Source: JAJRXG01 sp964640065 (lineage in GTDB: Bacteria; Bacteroidota; Bacteroidia; Chitinophagales; Saprospiraceae). Taken from it: a stretch of DNA of 38,915 nt. Both the position numbers and the translations under genes were made by a program. The DNA lies in NCBI GenBank assembly GCA_964640065.1, contig CAZXIE010000020.1, positions 1 to 38,915 on the forward strand, in the 5' to 3' direction. Positions 7,693 to 16,611 of this stretch are shown here, one piece after another. The notes under the pieces are model-generated. The model saw only the letters and a list, made by a program, of their open reading frames with translations, was not told the DNA's origin and did not search any database. Position 1 is the first letter of the stretch. Each line of letters starts with the position of its first letter.

Positions 7693-9612
7693 TTAAAGTA
7701 ATCCTTGGAAGAAGGTGATAAACTCGTCGACACTCATCGATCCTTGATCTCCTTCACCTTGCTTACGCAGTGACACGCTTTTAGCTGAAGCTTCTTTATC
7801 TCCGATGATCAGCATATATGGGATCTTCTTCAACTCAGTATCTCTGATCTTTCTACCGATAGACTCGGTACGATCATCTATGTATCCTCTGATATCATGC
7901 TGTGCTAAAGCCCTTTCTACTTCCTTAGCCCAATCCAATTGGTTATCACTAATCGGAAGGATGGCAAGCTGGTCTGGTGTTAACCACAGTGGAAACTTAC
8001 CTGCACAGTGCTCTATCAGTACTCCCATGAATCTCTCCATACTTCCAAATGGAGCACGATGAATCATCACAGGTCGATGCGGTTGATTATCAGCACCGAT
8101 ATACTCTAACTCAAATCTCTCAGGCAGCGTATAATCTACTTGTATAGTACCTAACTGCCACTCTCTGCCAAGAGCATCCTTTACCATGAAGTCCAACTTA
8201 GGACCATAGAATGCCGCTTCACCCAACTCCGTAACAGTATCTAATCCAACTTCCTTAGTCGCTTCTATGATGGCATTCTCTGCCTTCTCCCAACTCTCAT
8301 CAGATCCTATATACTTCTCTTTGTTTTCTGGATCGCGTAGAGAGATCTGCGCCGTCACATCATTAAATCCGAATTTGTTCAAGACAAGAGTCGTCAACTC
8401 TAACACGTCTAAAAATTCTCCTTTTACTTGATCATCCGTACAGAAGATATGTGCATCGTCTTGTGTAAATCCTCTGACTCTCGTAAGCCCATGGAGCTCT
8501 CCACTTTGTTCATACCTATATACGGTGCCAAACTCTGCTATCCGTATCGGCAGCTCTTTATACGAGTGTGGACGATGACCATATATCTCACAGTGATGTG
8601 GGCAGTTCATCGGCTTGAGTAAAAACTCCTCCCCTTCTCGTGGTGTGTGTATAGGTTGAAAAGAGTCCTCGCCATACTTCTCATAGTGTCCAGAAGTGAT
8701 GTAAAGATCTTTCTTTCCGATATGCGGTGTGATGACAGGCTGATAGCCTCTCTTCAGTTGTTCTTTCTTGAGGAAGTCTTCGAGCCTTGTTCTTAGCGCC
8801 GTTCCTTTTGGTAGCCAGATCGGTAAGCCGTTACCCACTTTCTCAGAAAACATAAAGAGGCCTAACTCAGCTCCTAGCTTTCTGTGATCTCGCTTCTTAG
8901 CTTCCTCGAGCATAGCAAGATGTTGGGTAAGCTCTTTTTGCTTTGGGAAGGTGATGCCGTAGACACGCGTCATCTGCTTTCGTGACTCATCTCCTCTCCA
9001 ATAAGCTCCCGCGAGTGACATGACTTTGATCGCCTTTATCTTTCCTGTGTTCGGGATATGTGGCCCTCGACACAGATCTGTAAATCCACCTTGCTGGTAA
9101 AAAGAAATACTGCCATCTTCTAGTCCATCGAGCAGTTCTAACTTATACTCATCTCCTTTTTCTTTGAAGTAGGCGATGGCATCATCTTTAGAAACTTCAG
9201 ATCTAACGAACTCATTTTTCTGACTAGCTAACTCCTTGAACTTCGCTTCTATCTTCCCAAAGTCATCAGAAGACAAGGTTTTATCTCCCATGTCTATGTC
9301 ATAGTAAAATCCCTGATCGATAGCGGGTCCTATGCCAAACTTTGTCCCTGGGAAGAGAGCTTCGATAGCTTCTGCCAAGAGGTGGGCCGACGAGTGCCAG
9401 AAGGTAGATTTTCCTTCCTTGTCCTTCCATGTGTGAAGTTGTAGAGTAGCATCGCTCTCTATAGGTCTCATTAAGTCCCTGACTTCACCATCTACTGTGG
9501 CTGCTAGTACATTACGCGCAAGTCCCTCACTGATGGATGTAGCTACATCCAGTGCTGTAACTCCTGATTCGTATTCACGAGTGGCACCATCGGGAAATGT
9601 TATTTTGATCAT
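7693..9612 (-). CDS. thrS: Threonyl-tRNA synthetase
   Basis: This class II synthetase charges tRNA-Thr. The domains, in order, are: TGS (about 1-60); the editing domain, with the HSSAH motif (H73, H77) that hydrolyses Ser-tRNA-Thr; the catalytic core, with the zinc ligand C337 (MNCPHH), motif 2 around RVRGFTQDDAH and motif 3 around HRAPFGSMERF; and the C-terminal anticodon-binding domain. At 639 residues it is full length. It heads a minus-strand run with metG. The usual downstream partner infC is not adjacent here. A good -7 element lies ~76 bases upstream of the start, and no T-box-like structure was recognised. Confidence 0.97.
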   Translation of the reverse strand: MIKITFPDGATREYESGVTALDVATSISEGLARNVLAATVDGEVRDLMRPIESDATLQLHTWKDKEGKSTFWHSSAHLLAEAIEALFPGTKFGIGPAIDQGFYYDIDMGDKTLSSDDFGKIEAKFKELASQKNEFVRSEVSKDDAIAYFKEKGDEYKLELLDGLEDGSISFYQQGGFTDLCRGPHIPNTGKIKAIKVMSLAGAYWRGDESRKQMTRVYGITFPKQKELTQHLAMLEEAKKRDHRKLGAELGLFMFSEKVGNGLPIWLPKGTALRTRLEDFLKKEQLKRGYQPVITPHIGKKDLYITSGHYEKYGEDSFQPIHTPREGEEFLLKPMNCPHHCEIYGHRPHSYKELPIRIAEFGTVYRYEQSGELHGLTRVRGFTQDDAHIFCTDDQVKGEFLDVLELTTLVLNKFGFNDVTAQISLRDPENKEKYIGSDESWEKAENAIIEATKEVGLDTVTELGEAAFYGPKLDFMVKDALGREWQLGTIQVDYTLPERFELEYIGADNQPHRPVMIHRAPFGSMERFMGVLIEHCAGKFPLWLTPDQLAILPISDNQLDWAKEVERALAQHDIRGYIDDRTESIGRKIRDTELKKIPYMLIIGDKEASAKSVSLRKQGEGDQGSMSVDEFITFFQGLL

Positions 9613-9687
9613 TTACACGCTGTTAGTAAGACGTTCGAATTTTGACTTGAAGGTCAGATGAGGATTGTAGCAATTGGGATGCGGCCC

Positions 9688-9695
9688 CAAAGATA
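9688..9695 (-). promoter_or_regulatory. Candidate -7 element for thrS
   Basis: The minus strand reads TATCTTTG, an exact match to the Bacteroidota -7 consensus TAnnTTTG, about 75 bases before the thrS start codon. No convincing -33 TTTG is found at 18-21 bases upstream, so this is a partial match. Confidence 0.4.
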
Positions 9696-9751
9696 ATCTC
9701 TCGACTGACTCGTAGTACTTCTTTGCCAAGAAATACAGCACAAAAAATTTG

Positions 9752-12700
9752 CTATTTCATTTTAATGAGACCTCCGATCTGTCGATCTGATTTAGTCACG
9801 AGGTTATCTACGATTTCATAGTAGTACAAACCGTCTGGCACGATGGCTCCTTGCTGCGAGGTTCCGTCCCATCGGTAAGTATTCCTTCCTGATTGAAGAC
9901 CACCAAAGTCATCAGCTGAAAAAGACCTAATCAGCTTCCCATCACTTGCGTAAATGTTAAGCGCGAAAACCGTCGGCAGTCGATCACTATCGATCACATA
10001 TTCGAAGAGTGCTTCGCTGGTCATAGGATTCGGACTGACGATCAGTATAGAGGGTTCGTCTTCATCTATGACGAGGAAACTGATCTCATACGGATCACTG
10101 TCTTCAGCGATATTACCTGAGATGTCTTTTGCCTTTATGACCAATTGGTAGACACCCACTTGATCTAATCGCGGTGTGAGCACGTAGGTCGCTTCATTTT
10201 CTTCTATTGTTGATGCAGGTGTCCATTGAGACATTTCGCTTGACGGATCTGCTTTCCACTCAGAGATATCGGGGTATGTCAGTCTGATGTCTAGATCTGA
10301 CGGATCATCCAATAACAGAAAAGAGGCGTCATCTCTGAGCTTCACTGTTATCTGGGTATGTTCTGATATGATCTCCCTGTCTGCTATATCACGCCCATCA
10401 AAAGTGACGTCGAGACGGGGACGAGTATCATCAGGTATCACAAACACTTCAGTAAATCCGAGATTGTTACACATAGAAAGTTCTTCTTCGGCTTCATCAG
10501 GATTCACTTCGATCACGACTTGGTACTTGCCTGAGAGTTGATCAGTACTAACCAGTTCATCCACTGAAGTGATCTCTCCAGCAGGTAGTGCAGAAGATCT
10601 CTTCACTATGATCTTTTCGTCAAAGTTTTCATCTATCAAAGTATACCTGATCAAGACTGGGTCCATGTCCACTTCAGTCTCATTGATCAAAGCAAATTGT
10701 AAGTTCAAATCCTGCCCAGCAAAGACAGTGTCCACAAGTTGGAAGTCACCTTGCTCAGTATAGATAGCTGCATCAGGAAGACTGGAAGAGATGACTCTCC
10801 AGTAATCAAGCTGTGAGGCTGTCTTCTGCTCATCATCGACTATTTCATAAACTAATTCTATATGTGGATATATTGCGGGGTTGATACTTGTGAGATTCAC
10901 ATCATAATCTTCGTGTACCCACTTAAGCGTGTCGCGGAGACCACCATCTCTGACTCCAAGTACGTAGAGATTAGTGAGATCTGTGTCTTCCTTCTCTTCA
11001 TCCCACATCAGTCTGAGGTACCTTCCTGAAGCTGCTATCAAAGGAGAAGTTATCGTACCATCGGACCATAGTGACTTGGCTCGTGATGTGAGATCTATAG
11101 ACTCTTGTATGTTATTAGCTATGTCTTCTACGACAGCACCTTGTCCTTTGTCAAAGATGAATGTATAAGGAACTGTACCCCGATCAGGTAAGCTTGTCAC
11201 CTTGGTAGATCCATACTCTACTAATCTGTCGATAAGCGACTCGCCACCAAATAACTCTTGCTCCCACATCGGTATATTAAGAGATGCATCATCGCTATCT
11301 ATCATCGTATGGAAGAAGACTCTTGCTCCATCGGGGATAGCATCAAGCAAGGACAAGATGCCTTCGATATCCGAAGCATCATCCATATCATATAGGAAGC
11401 CATCAGCGGTAAATTCTTCGCTGCCATAGTCTGTGCCACTGTTAGAGAAAATCCCATCTACAGGGTCCCATGCAAATATGGAAACAAGACTTCCCATGCC
11501 ATTAGGATTAAGAGATGCCCAGGGTGTGTTATTCACATATACCCAGAAATCTCCTTCGACTCTCACTTCATTTTTTATCCTGATATCCCAGGTGCGACTA
11601 TCAAATGACCATGTCCTATCATCAGGATCAAGTACTAATTTGATTTGGTTATCCTGTAGCCACTGGTAGTAATGACTCTGGTGCCATCCGGGTCTGCTCT
11701 CTGGATCATAGACAAAAGACCGCGTTGGTATGGAGCCAGATCTTGCTTGTCCCAGTCCGGTCTGATTTTGGAGTACTCTCCAATAGTACACTTGACCTAC
11801 TTCATGTATGATATCTGGTTGCCACTCAAGTGTACTTTGTGTTGCTTCGATCGTCGTCTCTCTATAAAGAGGACTATCAAATAACTCTGTTGTATCTATC
11901 TGCATGATAAAACTACCTGCAGGTCGGAGACCATTATTCACCGCTGAACGTAGGGTGATGATCTCATCCGTGTGGATACCAAAGTTGGTAGGACTTACTG
12001 CTTTCGCAGAATTGTCAAATACGAAAAATGACAAGCCCTCTGACCCAGATACATCTATCAGCACATTATTATTTTCAGCCTTAGCAGGAGACTCAGCGAT
12101 GCGATCCATAGGGTCTACTTCTATTAAAAGAGTATTAGCTCCGACCCAGTTAGATCCCGGATTATTGAGATCGACAGTTAGTGTTGTGTCAAAGGCAGGT
12201 GCAGGGATGGTCATCCATACTGTATCAATATTACTACCATCAGGTAGCTGATGTATGATTCTTATGTCCACTAATTCTCCTGCTGTTGCGGAGCCAAGAT
12301 TCACAACATCAAATGATGTCGTGTACTGTAAGGTATTCACATCTATGATCGACGGAGACACAGTGGTACTTGCTGGATCGATCATGTAGTCTGGACCTGA
12401 GAAGTTTGCTAGACGATAAGCTGGATCTCCATGAAGTGTGAGCTGCTCTATGAGCGTCTGTACGGCCACGGTTTGATTATCCGTTCTCATCTCAAGTGAG
12501 TTCTGAAGTACTTCACCGATAGGTTGGCCAAGTTTTGCTCCACCTATGAGATCATAAAAGTTGATGCCTGTGAAATATTGTGGTTCAGGATAGGCTGTAC
12601 CTGAAGAGGCGATAAACACAACCGCTCCTCCTTCCGGCTCCAACACAAAATCCTCGCTGATGCCACCAGTGGACGTATGTATATTACCAGAGTGACATCC

Positions 12701-14644
12701 AAGTGATAAGATCACTGGATTACGACCTTGGTTCTGATATACACTAGGGTCCTCCAAACTAAAGTCAAAAGTACCTACAGCAGAATGTCCAAAAAACGTG
12801 AGTAGCGCAGCTCCGTCATCGATGCGATCTACGATCTCATCTGAGGTAACTCTTTCTAGTGGATCTGCTGAGGTCTTTCTAAAGGTAGTCACCTTAGCAC
12901 CGAATTCATTCGCTTCGATGACATCTCCCATGTCATTGAGAAATCGAAAGAGTGTAGATTGATTAGCTGATGAACCACCACTAAGATGGATGACACTCTT
13001 CTTCCAAGCTTGCGCTTCGATCGTTTGTTCTTCGTCACCACGATTCTCGTGGGTGATCACCTTTTGGAGATACTTCATCACTTGCTCGGGTGTTTCTGCA
13101 GCGAGCCGTCCAATCGGTTTTTGTGGATGCTTTCTGTCATCAAATGCAAGAAGCAAGTTGTCAGATCCGGGTATACCAAATGTTGGCACTAAGGACTGTA
13201 TATTTCTTTGTTCTTTGATCTCCGTATACTCTCTACCCTTCCCTATTAGGAAAACAAATTCTGGGAGACTTTCGTCTGCTCTAAGCTGAGCCATAAAGTT
13301 TTTGATAGCCAGTGGATGTCCTTCTATACCAAAGGCATATCTCTCTGTTAGCTCACCTATATCTACTATATCTGTCTCGTAAGAGCCACCTTCTTCTGAT
13401 GCTCTATAGGATGCATAAGCATCTATAGCTCCAGAGTTGATCAGGTCTTGATGTGATATGATCAAGTAATCACTTGAAGAGGTATGTCTTGTTAGATCTA
13501 TTGATTCAAATTCGGAGATATCTGTGATCGCCACTTGATCATCTACTAAGATCCAGTCTTGTTCTTGAAAGGCAGCCTGTGTAACGAAAGAAACTACATC
13601 ACCTTCTATACGAGGTGTAAGCACTGTGCTTTGAGTAAGATTATAAATTCTTGGTTGTTGCCCGCCAAATCCTGTTAGCTCGATATACCTCGAAAGGATA
13701 GATGCTTGCTGAGTCCATTGGATCTGTGTTTCGCCGTCGAAGTTGTATTCTCTTGGGTATTGAAGTTCGACATAAGCGAGTGTATGCTTTTGCTTGTCAT
13801 CTCCTAGTGCATTGATATGAAGATTAAAATCTCCTTCACCTATATCTTCAAGAGGAAATCGCTCTTCTATATCTACGACTCCATATCCATTCTGGCCAAA
13901 GATTTTTAGGCCTCTTTGATCATTAGATATCTGCCATGTCTTACTTAATACGTTGGTACCCATCCTGACAGTGATCTTGGGATCGATACCAAAAGGTGCA
14001 AGTTGACTTACAGGTATAGTCACTGTCCTGTTAGTTTCTAATGTGCTTCCAAATCCTTCGCTCTCATCCATCGATGAGAATCTGATAAAGTTTCTACCAT
14101 CATGAGTCGGTTTGTGATGAAACTCATCATATACGATCACCTCACTATGCATATAGAATGGCTCTTGAGGAGGAAGGCCTATTCCTTCGATACCATCCCC
14201 GACAGACTCAAAGCGTAGCGATTCTTTTTCAGCAGAAGTCCAAGTGAGGTAGTAGGGACGCTTTTTACTATAAAGGCTGATAGTCGGATTGAGTTGCTGA
14301 TTAGCAGCATCTTCATATAGCAGACCGTCCACACTTCCATCTGGTCCTTGACCATAAAAAGTGATGAAGTCGCCTGGCTCTAAAGACTCTTCTGTGGAGA
14401 CTTGAAGGGCTACCTCTTGGCCATAACTGAAGACTTGATATTGGCCACTGAGGACTTGATCTGTGGGTATGCCTAGGTCTTGTAGAGCAGCATGTGGTAT
14501 CCTATATATGCCATCTTCTTCAACGTAAAACTTGAAGTACGACTGTCCATCTTCTATCCAATCATCACCAAAAGATGATTGACTATAAGAGATGGATGCA
14601 GAGAGAAGGCAAAGTATCGATATGATGGAACGTGTCCACGTCAT
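9752..14644 (-). CDS. Secreted C25 (gingipain-like) peptidase, PorU/PorU2-type, with T9SS-type C-terminal domain
   Basis: The 1630-residue exported protein begins with a signal peptide (about 1-22, ending SISYSQ). The N-terminal third is beta-rich. The peptidase C25 domain spans roughly residues 380-770. The likely catalytic dyad is His620 in TFFGHSAVG and Cys650 in LSLGCHSGN, followed by the family's GGAVVFIASSG strand. After it come CARDB-like immunoglobulin modules (about 780-880 and again about 1330-1430) and a long beta-rich region. The C-terminal ~90 residues are a FlgD-like Ig module with NTYRWDGTSQQG and VPDGLYYYEI, the form used for type IX secretion sorting. Canonical PorU sortases are shorter, and this layout matches the larger PorU2-type proteins of Bacteroidota. 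It may be a sortase paralogue or a surface protease. No other T9SS gene is in the window. It lies upstream of thrS and is divergent from a glycosyltransferase gene. Confidence 0.85.
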   Translation of the reverse strand: MTWTRSIISILCLLSASISYSQSSFGDDWIEDGQSYFKFYVEEDGIYRIPHAALQDLGIPTDQVLSGQYQVFSYGQEVALQVSTEESLEPGDFITFYGQGPDGSVDGLLYEDAANQQLNPTISLYSKKRPYYLTWTSAEKESLRFESVGDGIEGIGLPPQEPFYMHSEVIVYDEFHHKPTHDGRNFIRFSSMDESEGFGSTLETNRTVTIPVSQLAPFGIDPKITVRMGTNVLSKTWQISNDQRGLKIFGQNGYGVVDIEERFPLEDIGEGDFNLHINALGDDKQKHTLAYVELQYPREYNFDGETQIQWTQQASILSRYIELTGFGGQQPRIYNLTQSTVLTPRIEGDVVSFVTQAAFQEQDWILVDDQVAITDISEFESIDLTRHTSSSDYLIISHQDLINSGAIDAYASYRASEEGGSYETDIVDIGELTERYAFGIEGHPLAIKNFMAQLRADESLPEFVFLIGKGREYTEIKEQRNIQSLVPTFGIPGSDNLLLAFDDRKHPQKPIGRLAAETPEQVMKYLQKVITHENRGDEEQTIEAQAWKKSVIHLSGGSSANQSTLFRFLNDMGDVIEANEFGAKVTTFRKTSADPLERVTSDEIVDRIDDGAALLTFFGHSAVGTFDFSLEDPSVYQNQGRNPVILSLGCHSGNIHTSTGGISEDFVLEPEGGAVVFIASSGTAYPEPQYFTGINFYDLIGGAKLGQPIGEVLQNSLEMRTDNQTVAVQTLIEQLTLHGDPAYRLANFSGPDYMIDPASTTVSPSIIDVNTLQYTTSFDVVNLGSATAGELVDIRIIHQLPDGSNIDTVWMTIPAPAFDTTLTVDLNNPGSNWVGANTLLIEVDPMDRIAESPAKAENNNVLIDVSGSEGLSFFVFDNSAKAVSPTNFGIHTDEIITLRSAVNNGLRPAGSFIMQIDTTELFDSPLYRETTIEATQSTLEWQPDIIHEVGQVYYWRVLQNQTGLGQARSGSIPTRSFVYDPESRPGWHQSHYYQWLQDNQIKLVLDPDDRTWSFDSRTWDIRIKNEVRVEGDFWVYVNNTPWASLNPNGMGSLVSIFAWDPVDGIFSNSGTDYGSEEFTADGFLYDMDDASDIEGILSLLDAIPDGARVFFHTMIDSDDASLNIPMWEQELFGGESLIDRLVEYGSTKVTSLPDRGTVPYTFIFDKGQGAVVEDIANNIQESIDLTSRAKSLWSDGTITSPLIAASGRYLRLMWDEEKEDTDLTNLYVLGVRDGGLRDTLKWVHEDYDVNLTSINPAIYPHIELVYEIVDDEQKTASQLDYWRVISSSLPDAAIYTEQGDFQLVDTVFAGQDLNLQFALINETEVDMDPVLIRYTLIDENFDEKIIVKRSSALPAGEITSVDELVSTDQLSGKYQVVIEVNPDEAEEELSMCNNLGFTEVFVIPDDTRPRLDVTFDGRDIADREIISEHTQITVKLRDDASFLLLDDPSDLDIRLTYPDISEWKADPSSEMSQWTPASTIEENEATYVLTPRLDQVGVYQLVIKAKDISGNIAEDSDPYEISFLVIDEDEPSILIVSPNPMTSEALFEYVIDSDRLPTVFALNIYASDGKLIRSFSADDFGGLQSGRNTYRWDGTSQQGAIVPDGLYYYEIVDNLVTKSDRQIGGLIKMK

Positions 14645-14690
14645 CGGTTTTCATCATTTAATCAAGAAATAAAGGAATCTACTAACTCTC

Positions 14691-14805
14691 AGCGAAGGTC
14701 TCAGGGTGAGAACCCTATAGTAACGCTAAGATACTACATCTATTGGAGTTACTGGTCTTCTATTCGTCTCAAGTCAGACGATTATAGGGTTTATCTGAGG
14801 TCGCT
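14691..14805. promoter_or_regulatory. Branched inverted repeat in a divergent intergenic region
   Basis: The gap between the divergent C25 peptidase and glycosyltransferase genes can fold almost entirely. Bases 14711-14719 (AACCCTATA) pair perfectly with 14783-14791. Bases 14700-14704 (CTCAG) pair with 14795-14799, extended outward by wobble pairs and by AGC (14691-14693) with GCT (14803-14805). Inside are two hairpins: GTAAC (14720-14724) with GTTAC (14748-14752), and CGTCT (14765-14769) with AGACG (14776-14780). The fold works in either strand. It could be a leader RNA element, a small RNA or a protein-binding site; function is unknown. The hairpin at 14720 competes by two bases with an extension of the main stem. 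Confidence 0.45.
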
Positions 14806-14827
14806 AAGAAAATATACCTTGGGTGCG

Positions 14828-15910
14828 ATGACCGCACTTTTTGCAACTCTTTTATTGTTATCACTGCTTGTGCAGTTGTATTTCTGGTTGGTACAATTCG
14901 ACCAGATTGCAAGAAGTCAGAAAGTTCAAGAGGTCAGTCATCATTTGTCAGGCCTTCCAACAGTTGCTCTCATCATCGCTGCTAAAAATGAAGCAGAGAA
15001 TATAACGCGTAACTTGTCTTCGTGGCTAGAGCAGGATTATCAACATCTTGATATTATAGTCATAGATGACCATAGCGAAGACGAGACGTGGCAGATCTTG
15101 CAGTCTCAATCCGATGGTAGACTTACCTCTCTCCAATCTCCAGAGGAAGCACATGGCAAGAAAGCTGCACTTGCTTATGCCATATCAACAACTACAAGCG
15201 AGTGGATCATCACAACAGATGCAGACTGCACACCGAAGAGTACTTCATGGATAAGCCACCTGATTAACTCTCGGAAGGATGCTGATATGATCATAGGTTA
15301 TAGTCCATACCAGAGGTCCAAGGGTTGGGTAAGTATACTGGTTTCTTATGAATCTTGGTATGTAGCCATGCAGTATATTTCAGCACTGTTGCTAGGTCGG
15401 CCGTATATGTCAGTAGGTCGTAATCTAGCTTTCAAAAAAGAGCTCTTTGAGGATGTCGGAGGTTACGAAAGTCATCAAGATATCTTGAGTGGTGATGACG
15501 ACCTCTTTCTTCAGGAAGCCCGAAGAAGAGGAAAGATCACAAGTACCATAGATCCTACAACATGGGTGTGGACACAGACACCTAGTGGCCTTAGAAACTA
15601 TCTCCGTCAAAAGAAAAGACATCTTACTACGGCACCTCGATATGAGATGAGGTATCAGTTGGTACTGATACTTCTCTTTTTATCGCAGCTCTTATTCTAC
15701 CTATCTACAGTGGTGCTATCATTTAGCTATCCTTGGGTGCTCCTCATTCTATTGGTCAGGTATCTATGGATCAGTTGGGTTGCTCGGCGATCACAAAAAT
15801 TTCTATTCCTCCCTGTCAAATGGTGGAGTGCACCTATGATGGATTTATGCCTATGCATATTCTATTTGGTGTTAAGTCCAAGCATAAGAAGGTCATCATC
15901 ACAGTGGTAA
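14828..15910 (+). CDS. Membrane family 2 glycosyltransferase
   Basis: An inverting GT-A glycosyltransferase of 360 residues from the chosen start. An N-terminal membrane helix (about 3-22) is followed by the catalytic domain, which opens with VALIIAAKNEAENI. Within it are VIDDHSEDET, the metal-binding TTDADC (D131-A-D133), the acid segment SGDDD at 221-225 and an RQKKRH segment in place of the QxxRW motif. Two or more membrane helices follow at the C-terminus. Such enzymes transfer sugars to lipid carriers or extend polysaccharide at the inner membrane; donor and acceptor cannot be read from the sequence. The reading frame stays open back to 14579, inside the peptidase gene, but the only internal Met is at 14828 and the upstream part is not protein-like. 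It is followed 28 bases later by rsmG. Confidence 0.88.
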   Translation: MTALFATLLLLSLLVQLYFWLVQFDQIARSQKVQEVSHHLSGLPTVALIIAAKNEAENITRNLSSWLEQDYQHLDIIVIDDHSEDETWQILQSQSDGRLTSLQSPEEAHGKKAALAYAISTTTSEWIITTDADCTPKSTSWISHLINSRKDADMIIGYSPYQRSKGWVSILVSYESWYVAMQYISALLLGRPYMSVGRNLAFKKELFEDVGGYESHQDILSGDDDLFLQEARRRGKITSTIDPTTWVWTQTPSGLRNYLRQKKRHLTTAPRYEMRYQLVLILLFLSQLLFYLSTVVLSFSYPWVLLILLVRYLWISWVARRSQKFLFLPVKWWSAPMMDLCLCIFYLVLSPSIRRSSSQW

Positions 15911-15917
15911 TTATCAT

Positions 15918-15930
15918 ATTTGCGAAAGCG
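15918..15930. repeat. Copy 1 of a 13-base repeat, ATTTGCGAAAGCG
   Basis: It lies between the glycosyltransferase stop and the rsmG start. The same 13 bases recur at 36035-36047. The core is an interrupted short palindrome (CGAAAGCG-like) similar to sequences scattered in many Bacteroidota genomes. Confidence 0.4.
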
Positions 15931-15938
15931 AAAAGCTT

Positions 15939-16568
15939 ATGGACGTCATATCTACCTACTTCCCAGATCTCACCACTCAACAAAAAGGTCAACTCCAACA
16001 ACTAGGAGATCTCTATACCTCGTGGAATGCCAAGATTAATGTTGTATCGAGAAAAGATATCGACCAACTTTATGAACGTCATGTCCTGCACTCCCTCGCG
16101 ATAGCGAAGTGGATACAATTCAAGCCGGGGACCAAGATCATTGATGTGGGCTGTGGTGGTGGATTTCCTGGTATCCCGCTTGCTATACTTTTCCCAGAGG
16201 TAGAATTTCATCTCGTCGATAGTGTCAGAAAGAAGCTCACTGTCGTAAATGATATAAGCGAGCAACTCCATCTCTCTAATGTGAAAACCAGTCACAGCAG
16301 AATGGAAGAACTGCAGGATAAGGCGGATTTTGTGGTGAATCGAGCCGTGGCAAGGTTGTCTAAGCTTTTAGATTGGACGCAAAAGTTGATCTCCGATAGA
16401 CAGATCAACTCCTTTCCTAATGGACTCATCGCACTAAAAGGTGGTGACCTAAGCGAAGAGGTCAAGGAGATCAAACCGCGATATAGCTATGTCGAACAGA
16501 TACCTGTCAAGAAGTATTTTAAGGAGGAATTTTTTGAAGAAAAGTATATAATCTACGTGCAGAAATAG
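15939..16568 (+). CDS. rsmG: 16S rRNA (guanine-527-N7)-methyltransferase
   Basis: This enzyme methylates G527 in the 530 loop of 16S rRNA using SAM. Its 209 residues are typical for the family. The SAM-binding glycine loop is IDVGCGGGFPGIPLA (GCGGGFPG at 71-78), followed by the VDSVRKK segment (strand 2 end and conserved Lys) and the VNRAVARL segment that carries the conserved Arg. The N-terminal helix contains the NVVSRKD element of this family. It is cytoplasmic. The gene follows the glycosyltransferase closely on the same strand and precedes an MscS channel gene by 43 bases, so a shared transcript is likely. In other Bacteroidota, loss of rsmG gives low-level streptomycin resistance; this is general knowledge, not shown here. 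Confidence 0.95.
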   Translation: MDVISTYFPDLTTQQKGQLQQLGDLYTSWNAKINVVSRKDIDQLYERHVLHSLAIAKWIQFKPGTKIIDVGCGGGFPGIPLAILFPEVEFHLVDSVRKKLTVVNDISEQLHLSNVKTSHSRMEELQDKADFVVNRAVARLSKLLDWTQKLISDRQINSFPNGLIALKGGDLSEEVKEIKPRYSYVEQIPVKKYFKEEFFEEKYIIYVQK

Positions 16569-16611
16569 GTTGAATAATGAAGGACGGCTATCTTCCGTCT
16601 GACATCACATT

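Noticed and set aside
14579..14827. The glycosyltransferase frame stays open upstream to an ATG inside the C25 peptidase gene
   Set aside because: That extension overlaps the antisense start of the peptidase gene, has no membrane or domain character, and the first good start with a hydrophobic N-terminus is the ATG at 14828.
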